A stretch of DNA of 64,000 bases from Kitasatospora sp. NBC_01266 (GTDB taxonomy: Bacteria > Actinomycetota > Actinomycetes > Streptomycetales > Streptomycetaceae), in NCBI RefSeq assembly GCF_036242395.1, contig NZ_CP108458.1, positions 2,232,001 through 2,296,000 of the forward strand. The letters run 5' to 3'. Positions 39,521-46,972 of this stretch are shown piece by piece. The translations under genes were made by a program, and so were the position numbers. Under the pieces are notes generated by a model. The model was not told the origin of the DNA. It searched no databases and saw nothing but the letters and a program-made list of their open reading frames with translations. Position 1 is the first letter of the stretch; each line of letters starts with the position of its first letter.

Positions 39521-41197
39521 CTACCAGCCCCAGCCGCCGCCCTCGCCGTCGTCGTCCGAGTCGCTGTCCCAGCCCTCTCCGACGGTCCGCACGATGGTGT
39601 AGTGGTCGATCTGCTGCCCGGTCTCGGTCAGCGCGGTGACCTTCATCGAGGACTTCTGACCCAGGTGCGCCGGGGTCACGTCGACCTTGATGAAGGAGTA
39701 GCCGAGGTAGCGCACCCGCGACCACTCGACCGTCTCGTCGACCTTGGTCTGGCCCTTGGCGTTGTAGAAGGTCTGGATCGAGTCGACCTCCTGCTCGTGC
39801 CCCTCGTAGCTCTGCGGCGCGCCGAAGGAGTAGAGGCTGCGGCCGGCCGCGCCCGCGGTCACGTAGACCACGCCGTCCTTCTCGGGGTCCAGGGTGGCGC
39901 CGCTCGGGATCGCCTTGGAGACCTTGTTGCCGAGGATCGCGTCGGTGCGCTCGTACACGTGGTTGTGGCCGTTGATCACCAGGTCGACCCGGTACTTCTC
40001 GAAGATCGGCACCCAGGCCTCGCGGACGCCGCCCTCGGAGGCGTGCGCGACGGTGGTGGAGAAGGCGCAGTGGTGGAAGAAGACCACCACGAAGTCGATC
40101 GTCTCGTCGTTGCGGAAGTCCTTGATCGTGCGCTCCAGCCAGCTGGTCTGGCGACCCGCCGTCAGACCCAGGTTGGCCGGGATCTCGTAGCTGACGTCGT
40201 TGGCGTCCAGCGAGATGACACCGACGTTGCTGTAGCGGAACGCGTAGACGCCGGGGGCCTTGCGCGGGTCCGGGCCGTTCGAAGGCAGGTACCAGCGGGC
40301 GTCCTCGCCGCCGTAGCCGTTGTGCGAGTACCAGGCCTCCATGTCGTGGTTGCCGTAGGCGACCATCCACGGGATCTTCGAGGAGATCGGCTCGGTCTGC
40401 ACCAGGAACGAGTCCCAGGTCCGGGGGTTGAAGTCGACCTTGTCGGGGTCGGTGCCGGTGCCGTCCGGGTCGGCGTAGCAGATGTCGCCCGCGTGCAGGT
40501 GGAACTTGGGGTTCTGGGCCAGGATCACGTGGTCGTTGTTGGCCGCGTGGGTGCTGACGCCCTGGTCGCCGAAGGCCGTGAAGGTGAACGGCTCGTAGAC
40601 CTTGCCCCAGCGGTTGTCGCGCGAGGCGGCGGTGTGGAAGCTGCCGAGGGTGGAGATGGCCTGCTGGGCGGCCGGGTCGAAGCCCTGGTGGCCGACGCCG
40701 TAGTAGTACGTGGTGTCGGCGTCCAGGTCCTCCAGCGCCACGTGCAGGTAGTACTGGTCCACCGGGCTCTGGCCGGGCACCAGCGCCGGGGTGTGCAGCG
40801 AGCGCAGCTCGGCCTCGACCTTGTGGCTCAGGTCCCACGGGGTCCTGCCGTAGCGCAGGAAGGGCTTCTTGACCGGGACCGGGACCTGCCAGGAGATCCG
40901 GAACTCGGAGTCCGGCTCGGCGCCGAACTGCAGGTGGCGGCCGACCGGGATGACCTGCGAGCCGTCGACGGCCGAGGCGGCGGCGTCGGTCACCAGGGTC
41001 GGGGTGGCCTTCGGCGCGGCGTAGGCGCTGCCGGTGCTGAGCGCTCCGCCGACCGCCAGGGCGCCGACCGTGATCGCGCTGGACCGCAGGACCCGGCGGC
41101 GGGAGAGCCGGCTCCGCAGGTAGTCGTGCTGCTCGGCCATGCTCATACGGGCGGCGAGTCGCTCGGGCACGCCCATGTTCGGGATATCCGTCTCCAT
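39521..41197 (-). CDS. Tat-exported metallophosphoesterase (purple acid phosphatase-like)
   Basis: A 558-residue secreted phosphatase. A twin-arginine signal (SRRRVLRSSAITVGALAVGG) lies near residues 33-52, ending AYAAP. A fibronectin-like N-terminal domain (about 85-190) precedes the calcineurin-like core. Metal ligands appear in FGDQG, HAGDICYAD, YGNHDME, FFHHC and GHNHVYER, the purple acid phosphatase set. A Ser/Asp/Gly/Trp tail ends the protein. The ATG at 41197 has a weak SD; internal Met codons are possible starts. It probably releases phosphate outside the cell and may be PhoP-controlled. Confidence 0.88.
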   Translation of the reverse strand: METDIPNMGVPERLAARMSMAEQHDYLRSRLSRRRVLRSSAITVGALAVGGALSTGSAYAAPKATPTLVTDAAASAVDGSQVIPVGRHLQFGAEPDSEFRISWQVPVPVKKPFLRYGRTPWDLSHKVEAELRSLHTPALVPGQSPVDQYYLHVALEDLDADTTYYYGVGHQGFDPAAQQAISTLGSFHTAASRDNRWGKVYEPFTFTAFGDQGVSTHAANNDHVILAQNPKFHLHAGDICYADPDGTGTDPDKVDFNPRTWDSFLVQTEPISSKIPWMVAYGNHDMEAWYSHNGYGGEDARWYLPSNGPDPRKAPGVYAFRYSNVGVISLDANDVSYEIPANLGLTAGRQTSWLERTIKDFRNDETIDFVVVFFHHCAFSTTVAHASEGGVREAWVPIFEKYRVDLVINGHNHVYERTDAILGNKVSKAIPSGATLDPEKDGVVYVTAGAAGRSLYSFGAPQSYEGHEQEVDSIQTFYNAKGQTKVDETVEWSRVRYLGYSFIKVDVTPAHLGQKSSMKVTALTETGQQIDHYTIVRTVGEGWDSDSDDDGEGGGWGW

Positions 41198-41237
41198 GGC
41201 CGGGACTTTGCCAGCAGTGGCTGTCCGGCGCCAGACC

Positions 41238-41248
41238 GCCTGGTGAAC
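41238..41248 (-). promoter_or_regulatory. Possible PHO-box repeat unit
   Basis: On the minus strand GTTCACCAGGC resembles the 11-nt PhoP direct-repeat unit (GKTCAYYYRSG) about 41 bp before the phosphatase ATG. The adjoining 11 bases match poorly, so a full box is not established. Confidence 0.25.
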
Positions 41249-41488
41249 AGGCCCTGTCGAGTCGATGGCCGCCGCTGCCCTCGCGTTGCCACCAGGCCTT
41301 CCTGACGGTGGGTCAGCCATCGCGCCGGGAGATTCACCGGGGCCCGGAGCGCCTCCCGGGAATCTCCACATCACGAGGACCCGCGACACACTTGACGACT
41401 AGCGGCCAACGACCGCGGAAGCCTTGCCCGGTCCCCCGGCCTCATCTTGACTCGCCCTCATCAGCCGTCACCGACGAGAGGCACCGTC

Positions 41489-42676
41489 ATGCCCACAGAC
41501 TCCGAGCGCCCGGGCTCCGAGCGCAGCGCAGCGGCCGGGAACCCCTCGGCGGCCGCGAACCGAGCGCCGGTGGCGAACCGCCGCGGCGTGATCCGCACGC
41601 TGCTGGCCGGCAGCGCGGTCGCGGCCGTGGCCGGCTCGGCCGCGCTCGGCGCCTCGGCCGCCGCCCAGGCGGACCCCAGCACCCCCGCCGCCACCGACCC
41701 GTTCGCGCTGGAGCAGCGGCCGGCCGGTCAGGTCCGCGAGTACTGGGTCCAGGCGGAGTCCTTCGAGCACAACCCCGTCGCCAACGGCTACGACGGCATG
41801 ATGGGCACCCGGTTCGAGGCCGCCCAGACCACCTTCTGGGCGATCGGCTACCGCGCCTACACCCCCAACTGGGGCACTCCGCTGCCCGCCGACACCAGCC
41901 CGCAGGGCATCGGCGAGAACAGCGGCATACCCGGCCCCGTCCTGCGCGCGCAGGTCGGCGACACCCTGGTGATCCACTTCCGCAACAACGACGAGCACTA
42001 CCAGTGGCCGCACAGCATGCACCCGCACGGCGTGCTCTACGACCGGAACAACGACGGCGGCTGGCTGGCCGACGCGCCCACCGTCCCGGGTACCGCCGTC
42101 CCGTTCGGCGGCAGCTACACCTACACCTGGAAGGCGCTGCCCAGCTCGGTCGGCACCTGGCCCTACCACGACCACTCGGTGCCGCAGACCCTCGCGGCCC
42201 CCGGCTCCGCGCCCACCTCGGGCGGCATGTCGATGGGCAGCAACCTGGTGATGGAGCTCGGCGCGGAACTCGGCCTGCTCGGCATCATCGCGGTGACGGA
42301 CAAGCACACCCCGCCGGTGGACCGGGAGTTCGTGCTGATGATGCACGACGCCTGGCAGAACGACATCCCCTCGCTCGCCCAGAACCTCAACATGTTCAAC
42401 GGCGGGGCCTTCCTGGACAACACCCCGACCTACACCGCCAAGCGCGGTGACCGGGTGCGCTGGCGGATCGCCACGCTCGGCTCCGCCTTCCACGTCTTCC
42501 ACCTGCACGGCCACCGCTGGCTGCGCAACGGCCAGTACGTGGACTCCGAGACGATCGGCCCCGCCACCACGCTGACGGTGGAGTACACCGAGGACAACCC
42601 CGGCGACTGGATCTACCACTGCCACGTGGCCGACCACATGAGCGGCGGCATGGTCGGCCGCTACCGCGCCTCCTGA
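41489..42676 (+). CDS. Tat-exported multicopper oxidase
   Basis: A 395-residue secreted copper oxidase. The signal has NRRGVIRTLLAG followed by an Ala-rich h-region ending SAAAQA. Copper ligands are in HSMHPHGV, YHDHS, the C-terminal AFHVFHLHGHRWL and the T1/T2/T3 motif YHCHVADHM. The length and two cupredoxin domains suggest a two-domain laccase-like enzyme or related family. The ATG at 41489 has GAGAGG 8 nt upstream. Substrates (phenolics, Cu or other metals) cannot be told from sequence. Confidence 0.9.
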   Translation: MPTDSERPGSERSAAAGNPSAAANRAPVANRRGVIRTLLAGSAVAAVAGSAALGASAAAQADPSTPAATDPFALEQRPAGQVREYWVQAESFEHNPVANGYDGMMGTRFEAAQTTFWAIGYRAYTPNWGTPLPADTSPQGIGENSGIPGPVLRAQVGDTLVIHFRNNDEHYQWPHSMHPHGVLYDRNNDGGWLADAPTVPGTAVPFGGSYTYTWKALPSSVGTWPYHDHSVPQTLAAPGSAPTSGGMSMGSNLVMELGAELGLLGIIAVTDKHTPPVDREFVLMMHDAWQNDIPSLAQNLNMFNGGAFLDNTPTYTAKRGDRVRWRIATLGSAFHVFHLHGHRWLRNGQYVDSETIGPATTLTVEYTEDNPGDWIYHCHVADHMSGGMVGRYRAS

Positions 42677-42695
42677 CACCTTCCCGGCACCAGCT

Positions 42696-42731
42696 CGGGT
42701 CGGGTGGCGGCTGCCACCGCCGCCCGACCCG
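42696..42731. terminator. Shared terminator of multicopper oxidase and flavin dehydrogenase genes
   Basis: A 15-bp stem with one G-U-type pair and a 6-nt loop lies between the two convergent stops (42676 and 42741). Confidence 0.8.
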
Positions 42732-42740
42732 CCCGACCCG

Positions 42741-44399
42741 TCAGGCCGTCGCCGCCGCCGCCGCCGCACGACCCGCCACCCGGCCGCTGAACAGGCAGCC
42801 GCCCAGGAAGGTCCCCTCCAGCGAGCGGTAGCCGTGCACCCCGCCGCCGCCGAACCCGGCCACCTCGCCGGCCGCGTAGACGCCGTCCAGCACCGTGCCG
42901 TCGGCCCGCAGCACCCGGGCGGACAGGTCGGTCTCCAGGCCGCCGAGCGACTTGCGGGTGAGCACGTGCAGCCGCACCGCGATCAGCGGGCCCGCCTTGG
43001 GGTCCAGCAGCCGGTGCGGACTCGCGGTGCGGACCAGCTTGTCGCCCAGGTACCGGCGGGCGCCGTGGACCGCGGTCACCTGCAGGTCCTTGCTGAACGG
43101 GTTGGCGATCTCGCGGTCGCGCGCCTCGATCTCGCGGCGCAGCGCGGCCTCCTCGACGAGCTCCTCGCCCGCCTTGCGGTTCATTCCGCGCACCAGCTCC
43201 GCCAGCCCGTCGGCGACCACGAAGTCCGCCCCGTAGCGCTTGAACGCCTCCACCGGACCGGGCGCGCCGGGCAGCGCGCGGCCGAGCACCTGGCGCAGGC
43301 TGCGGCCCGTCAGGTCCGGGTTCTGCTCGGAGCCGGAGAGTGCGAACTCCTTCTCGATGATCTTCTGGGTGAGCACGAACCAGGTGTGGTCGTAGCCGGT
43401 GCCCCTGATGTGCTCCAGCGTGCCGAGCGTGTCGAAGCCCGGGAAGAGCGGGACGGGCAGCCGGTTGCCGCGCGCGTCCAGCCAGAGCGAGGAGGGGCCG
43501 GGCAGGATCCGGATGCCGTGCCGGGCCCAGATCGGGTTCCAGTTCTCGATGCCCTCGGTGTAGTGCCACATCCGGTCGCCGTTGATCAGATGGCCGCCGG
43601 CCGCGCCCGCCACCTGCTGCATCAGGCCGTCGACATGCGCGGGCACCCCGCTGAGCAGGCGCGCGGGCGGCGCGCCCAGCCGGGCCGGCCAGGCCTTGCG
43701 GACCAGCTCGTGGTTGCCGCCGATGCCGCCGGAGGCGACCACCACGGCCTGTGCGCGCAGCTCGAACTGCCCGGCCACCTCGCGCGAACTGGCCACCCCG
43801 CGCTCGACTCCGCTCGGCACCAGCAGCTCGCCGCGCACCGTGTCGGTGACACCCGCGGTCGCGGCCAACTCGGTGACCCGGTGCCGGAACAGGGTGCGGA
43901 CCAGGCCCTTGGCCGCTGCGGTGCGCACCCGGCGGGCGAACGGCTCGACCAGTCCGGGCCCGGTGCCCCAGGTGATGTGGAAGCGCGGCACCGAGTTGCC
44001 GGGCCCGCTGGCCAGCAGCCCGCCGCGCTCGGCCCAGCCGACCACCGGGAAGAACCGCACCCCCTGCGCGTGCAGCCAGGCGCGCTTCTCGCCGGCGGCG
44101 AAGTCCAGGTAGGCCCTGGCCCACTGGCGCGGCCAGTGGTCCTCGGACCGGTCGAAGCCCGCCGTGCCGAGCCAGTCCTGCCAGGCGAGTTCGTAGGAGT
44201 CGCGGATCCGCATCCGGCGCTGTTCGGGCGAGTCGACCAGGAAGAGGCCGCCGAAGGACCAGTGCGCCTGGCCGCCGAGCGAGGCGGCCGGCTCCTGGTC
44301 GAGCAGGATCACCGTGCGTCCCGCGTCGGCGAGTTCGGCGGTGGCGGCCAGGCCCGCCAGGCCCGCTCCGATCACGATGACGTCGGCGTCCAGTGCCAT
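42741..44399 (-). CDS. FAD-binding dehydrogenase (fumarate reductase/KstD-like flavoprotein)
   Basis: A 552-residue flavoprotein. The Rossmann start is DVIVIGAGLAGLAATAELAD, followed by GGQAHWSFGGLFLVDS. The interior has VVVASGGIGGNHELVR and the C-terminal FAD-binding segment is GVYAAGEVAGFGGGGVHGYR then SLEGTFLGGCLFSG. This matches the 'FAD-binding dehydrogenase' branch related to fumarate reductase and 3-ketosteroid dehydrogenase. The substrate is unknown. The ATG at 44399 has GGAGGAG with an 8-nt spacer. Confidence 0.87.
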   Translation of the reverse strand: MALDADVIVIGAGLAGLAATAELADAGRTVILLDQEPAASLGGQAHWSFGGLFLVDSPEQRRMRIRDSYELAWQDWLGTAGFDRSEDHWPRQWARAYLDFAAGEKRAWLHAQGVRFFPVVGWAERGGLLASGPGNSVPRFHITWGTGPGLVEPFARRVRTAAAKGLVRTLFRHRVTELAATAGVTDTVRGELLVPSGVERGVASSREVAGQFELRAQAVVVASGGIGGNHELVRKAWPARLGAPPARLLSGVPAHVDGLMQQVAGAAGGHLINGDRMWHYTEGIENWNPIWARHGIRILPGPSSLWLDARGNRLPVPLFPGFDTLGTLEHIRGTGYDHTWFVLTQKIIEKEFALSGSEQNPDLTGRSLRQVLGRALPGAPGPVEAFKRYGADFVVADGLAELVRGMNRKAGEELVEEAALRREIEARDREIANPFSKDLQVTAVHGARRYLGDKLVRTASPHRLLDPKAGPLIAVRLHVLTRKSLGGLETDLSARVLRADGTVLDGVYAAGEVAGFGGGGVHGYRSLEGTFLGGCLFSGRVAGRAAAAAATA

Positions 44400-44498
44400 C
44401 GGCGGACTCCTCCAGACTCGGGCGCGCTGCGCGGAAACCCCGATCCTGCGGCCTGCGTCCCGGTGCGTCAACCGGGGCCGGGCAGCGCCGCCCGGAAC

Positions 44499-44559
44499 AC
44501 CCGGGAATTCCGCCGCTTCGAATTTCGCTCCACCGCGACGCGAAATTCACCCGGGAATT
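44499..44559. promoter_or_regulatory. Nested repeats in the divergent region before the secreted esterase
   Basis: The 292-bp gap 44400-44691 contains two direct copies of CACCCGGGAATT about 48 bp apart. Between them is a perfect 9-bp inverted repeat, GAATTTCGC/GCGAAATTC (44520-44548). The region is AT-richer than its surroundings and probably holds the promoters of both divergent genes. No small ORF was convincing. Confidence 0.45.
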
Positions 44560-44691
44560 GCACTCGCCGAATTCAGCGACACATTCAGTAGACGCGCACG
44601 AAACCTGACGGTAACTTACTTGGCAGTAGCAGCCGCGGCAGTGCGCACTAATTCCCCACCCACCCCCAGTTTCTCTCCCCCAGGAGGAACC

Positions 44692-45618
44692 ATGCTCAGC
44701 CCTGCCCGGAAACTCCTCGGCGGCCTGGCCCTGGCGGCCACCCTGGTCGGCCTGTCAGCGAACTCCGCCGTCGCCGACACCAATCCGTACAGCTCCTATG
44801 TCGCGCTCGGCGATTCGTACGCGGCCGGTGCCGGCGTACCCGGTCAATCGGACGGCCTCTGCCTGCGTTCCGACCACAACTACGGCCACCTGGTGGCCGC
44901 CGCCCTGGGCACCGGCTCCTACACCGACGTGACCTGCTCGGCCGCCAAGATCAAGGACCTCACCGGCTCGCAGACGGACCTCGGCATCACGGTCAACGGT
45001 CCGCAGCTGAACGCCGTCTCGGCCGGCACCAAGCTGGTCACCCTCGGCATCGGCGGCAACGACCTGGGCACCTCGGACCTGGGCATCGCCGACGTGATCG
45101 CCACCTGCATCGGCGGCGCGGTGGTCAACCCGACCGGCACCCCGTGCAAGGACGTCTACGAGGACGGCCACTGGGCCTGGGACTGGAACACGCTCAGCTT
45201 CACCTGGCAGTACGGCGAGGACACCCTGGTCGACCGGATCAACGGCGCCGCGCCCCAACTCGCGAGCGTGCTGCAGCAGATCCACGCCAAGGCCCCCGGC
45301 GCCAAGGTGCTGCTGGTCGGCTACCCGTCGGTGCTGCCGGCCGACGCCTCGACCTGCGCGGGCCGCCAGCCGGTCACCGTCGGCGACGTGGCCTACCTGC
45401 ACGGCGTCCTGGCCCAGCTGAACACCATGCTGGCCACCACCGCCGCCGCCAACGGCGCCACCTACGTGGACACCGAGACCCCGACCGAGGGGCACGATGT
45501 CTGCTCGAACGACCGCTGGATCGAGGGCGCGCTGCCCTCCTCCCCCGCCGTTCCGTTCCACCCGAACGCCACCGGCGAGCAGGTGATGGCGAACGCGGTG
45601 CTGGCGGCGCTGCGCTGA
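44692..45618 (+). CDS. Secreted SGNH-family esterase/lipase
   Basis: A 308-residue exported hydrolase. The Sec signal peptide is MLSPARKLLGGLALAATLVG with cleavage after SAVA. Block I is YVALGDSYAAGAG, block III GIGGNDLGTSD and block V PFHPNATGEQVMANAV (catalytic Asp/His region). Six Cys in the mature protein, spaced as three pairs, would form the disulfides seen in Streptomyces extracellular GDSL lipases. The ATG at 44692 has CAGGAGG upstream. It ends at a very strong hairpin. Confidence 0.92.
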   Translation: MLSPARKLLGGLALAATLVGLSANSAVADTNPYSSYVALGDSYAAGAGVPGQSDGLCLRSDHNYGHLVAAALGTGSYTDVTCSAAKIKDLTGSQTDLGITVNGPQLNAVSAGTKLVTLGIGGNDLGTSDLGIADVIATCIGGAVVNPTGTPCKDVYEDGHWAWDWNTLSFTWQYGEDTLVDRINGAAPQLASVLQQIHAKAPGAKVLLVGYPSVLPADASTCAGRQPVTVGDVAYLHGVLAQLNTMLATTAAANGATYVDTETPTEGHDVCSNDRWIEGALPSSPAVPFHPNATGEQVMANAVLAALR

Positions 45619-45638
45619 CGCGACGCCGGCTGGACGCG

Positions 45639-45675
45639 CCGTGGGGGTGGCCCGGGTCCCGGGCCACCCCCACGG
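45639..45675. terminator. Terminator between esterase and nickel transporter genes
   Basis: An 18-bp perfect inverted repeat, CCGTGGGGGTGGCCCGGG and its complement, lies 21 bp after the esterase stop and 15 bp beyond the convergent NiCoT stop. Confidence 0.9.
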
Positions 45676-45689
45676 CCGTGGTCCCGGGG

Positions 45690-46814
45690 TCACTTCGCCT
45701 CCGGCGCCGCCCGGTCCGCGATCGGCGCCGACCACTTCTCCTCCACCCGGCCGAACTTCCAGAAGGCCAGCGCGCCGGCCCAGGTGATGACGAAGAGCCC
45801 GACGATCGCGAAGCCCACGTTGTTCAGGTCCAGCGAGGCGATCCAGCCGATCGGGCCGCCGGTGATGCCGTACCGGTCGGCCAGCAGCCCGACCAGCTCG
45901 ATCACCCCGATCACCAGCGCGACCAGCACCGACAGGCCGGTCACCGTGAGGTTGTAGTAGATCTTGCGGACCGGCTTCGAAAAGGCCCACTCGTAGGCGA
46001 AGTTCATGAACGAGCCGTCGATGGTGTCCAGCAGGCTCATCCCGGCCGCGAACAGCACCGGCAGCACCAGCAGCGCGTACCAGGGCAGCGAGAAGGCCGC
46101 CGCGCCACCGGCCAGCACCAGCAGCGAGACCTCGGTGGCGGTGTCGAAGCCGAGGCCGAACAGCACCCCGACCGGGTACATGTGCCAGGACTTGGTGACA
46201 GCCCTGGTGACCCGGCCCAGGATCCGGTTCATGAAGCCGCGCTTGTCCAACTGCTGCTCCAGCTCCGCCTCGTCGAACTCGCCGCCGCGCATCTTCCGGA
46301 AGACCCGCAGGATCCCGTTGAAGGCGCCCAGGTTGATCAGGCCGATCAGCAGCAGGAAGGCGCCCGAGACGCTGGTGCCGATCAGGTTGGTGGTGCGGTG
46401 CAGCTGCGAGTCGTCGGCCTCGACCGAGGAGGCCAGCGAGCGGACGCCGAAGGCCAGCAGCGCGCAGAGGCCGAAGACGATCGAGGAGTGGCCGAGCGAG
46501 AACCAGAAGCCGACCGAGAGCGGCCGCTTGCCCTGGCCCATCAGCTTGCGGGTGGTGTTGTCGATGGCGGCGATGTGGTCGGCGTCGAAGGCGTGCCGCA
46601 TGCCCAGGGTGTAGGCGGTCAGGCCGATCCCGGCGCCGAAGGCCTGGTTGCCGATCGAGTAGTGCCTGGGGGCGATCACCGCCAGCAGCGTGAACCAGCC
46701 GACCACGTGCAGCGCCAGGACGAAGCCGCCCATCCCGGCCAGCCGGACCCACTCCTCGCGGGTGAGACGGGCGGTCCAGCGGGGCCGGGCGGCAGGAGCC
46801 GGTGCGCTGCTCAT
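45690..46814 (-). CDS. NiCoT-family nickel/cobalt permease (HoxN/HupN/NixA-like)
   Basis: A 374-residue membrane permease with about eight helices. The family signature is GMRHAFDADHIAAIDNTTRK in helix II. Other motifs are LGHSSIV, the HoxN-type GLGFDTATEV and LFAAGMSLLDTIDG. It imports Ni2+ or Co2+, needed here by urease (cut at the right edge) and Ni-superoxide dismutase. The ATG at 46814 has AGAGG upstream; an in-frame extension to 46889 would run into the Nur-like box. That box (46882-46902) indicates nickel repression. Confidence 0.93.
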   Translation of the reverse strand: MSSAPAPAARPRWTARLTREEWVRLAGMGGFVLALHVVGWFTLLAVIAPRHYSIGNQAFGAGIGLTAYTLGMRHAFDADHIAAIDNTTRKLMGQGKRPLSVGFWFSLGHSSIVFGLCALLAFGVRSLASSVEADDSQLHRTTNLIGTSVSGAFLLLIGLINLGAFNGILRVFRKMRGGEFDEAELEQQLDKRGFMNRILGRVTRAVTKSWHMYPVGVLFGLGFDTATEVSLLVLAGGAAAFSLPWYALLVLPVLFAAGMSLLDTIDGSFMNFAYEWAFSKPVRKIYYNLTVTGLSVLVALVIGVIELVGLLADRYGITGGPIGWIASLDLNNVGFAIVGLFVITWAGALAFWKFGRVEEKWSAPIADRAAPEAK

Positions 46815-46881
46815 GGGCGGCGACCTCTTTCGGGGGGTGCGGAGCGACAGAACTCGGACATCCTTCCTCCCCTCCCTGCGC

Positions 46882-46902
46882 AGTTGCAAATAATGTGCAA
46901 CT
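46882..46902. promoter_or_regulatory. Nur box (nickel-responsive operator)
   Basis: The site is TTGCAA-ATAAT-GTGCAA (46884-46900), matching the Streptomyces Nur motif TTGCAA-N5-TTGCAA in 11 of 12 specified bases. It is also a 7-bp perfect dyad, AGTTGCA...TGCAACT. It lies 68 bp upstream of the NiCoT permease ATG and 70 bp upstream of the divergent CocE-like gene. Confidence 0.85.
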
Positions 46903-46972
46903 AGCTCCGATACATGAACACGATTACTGCCGGTTCAACACTTTTGTCCGCTTTCTCCTCTATGGTCGGTGC

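Noticed and set aside
44537..44559. PHO box before the secreted esterase (ATTCACCCGGG)
   Set aside because: One 11-mer resembles the PhoP unit, but the adjacent repeat does not, and the same sequence belongs to a local direct repeat.
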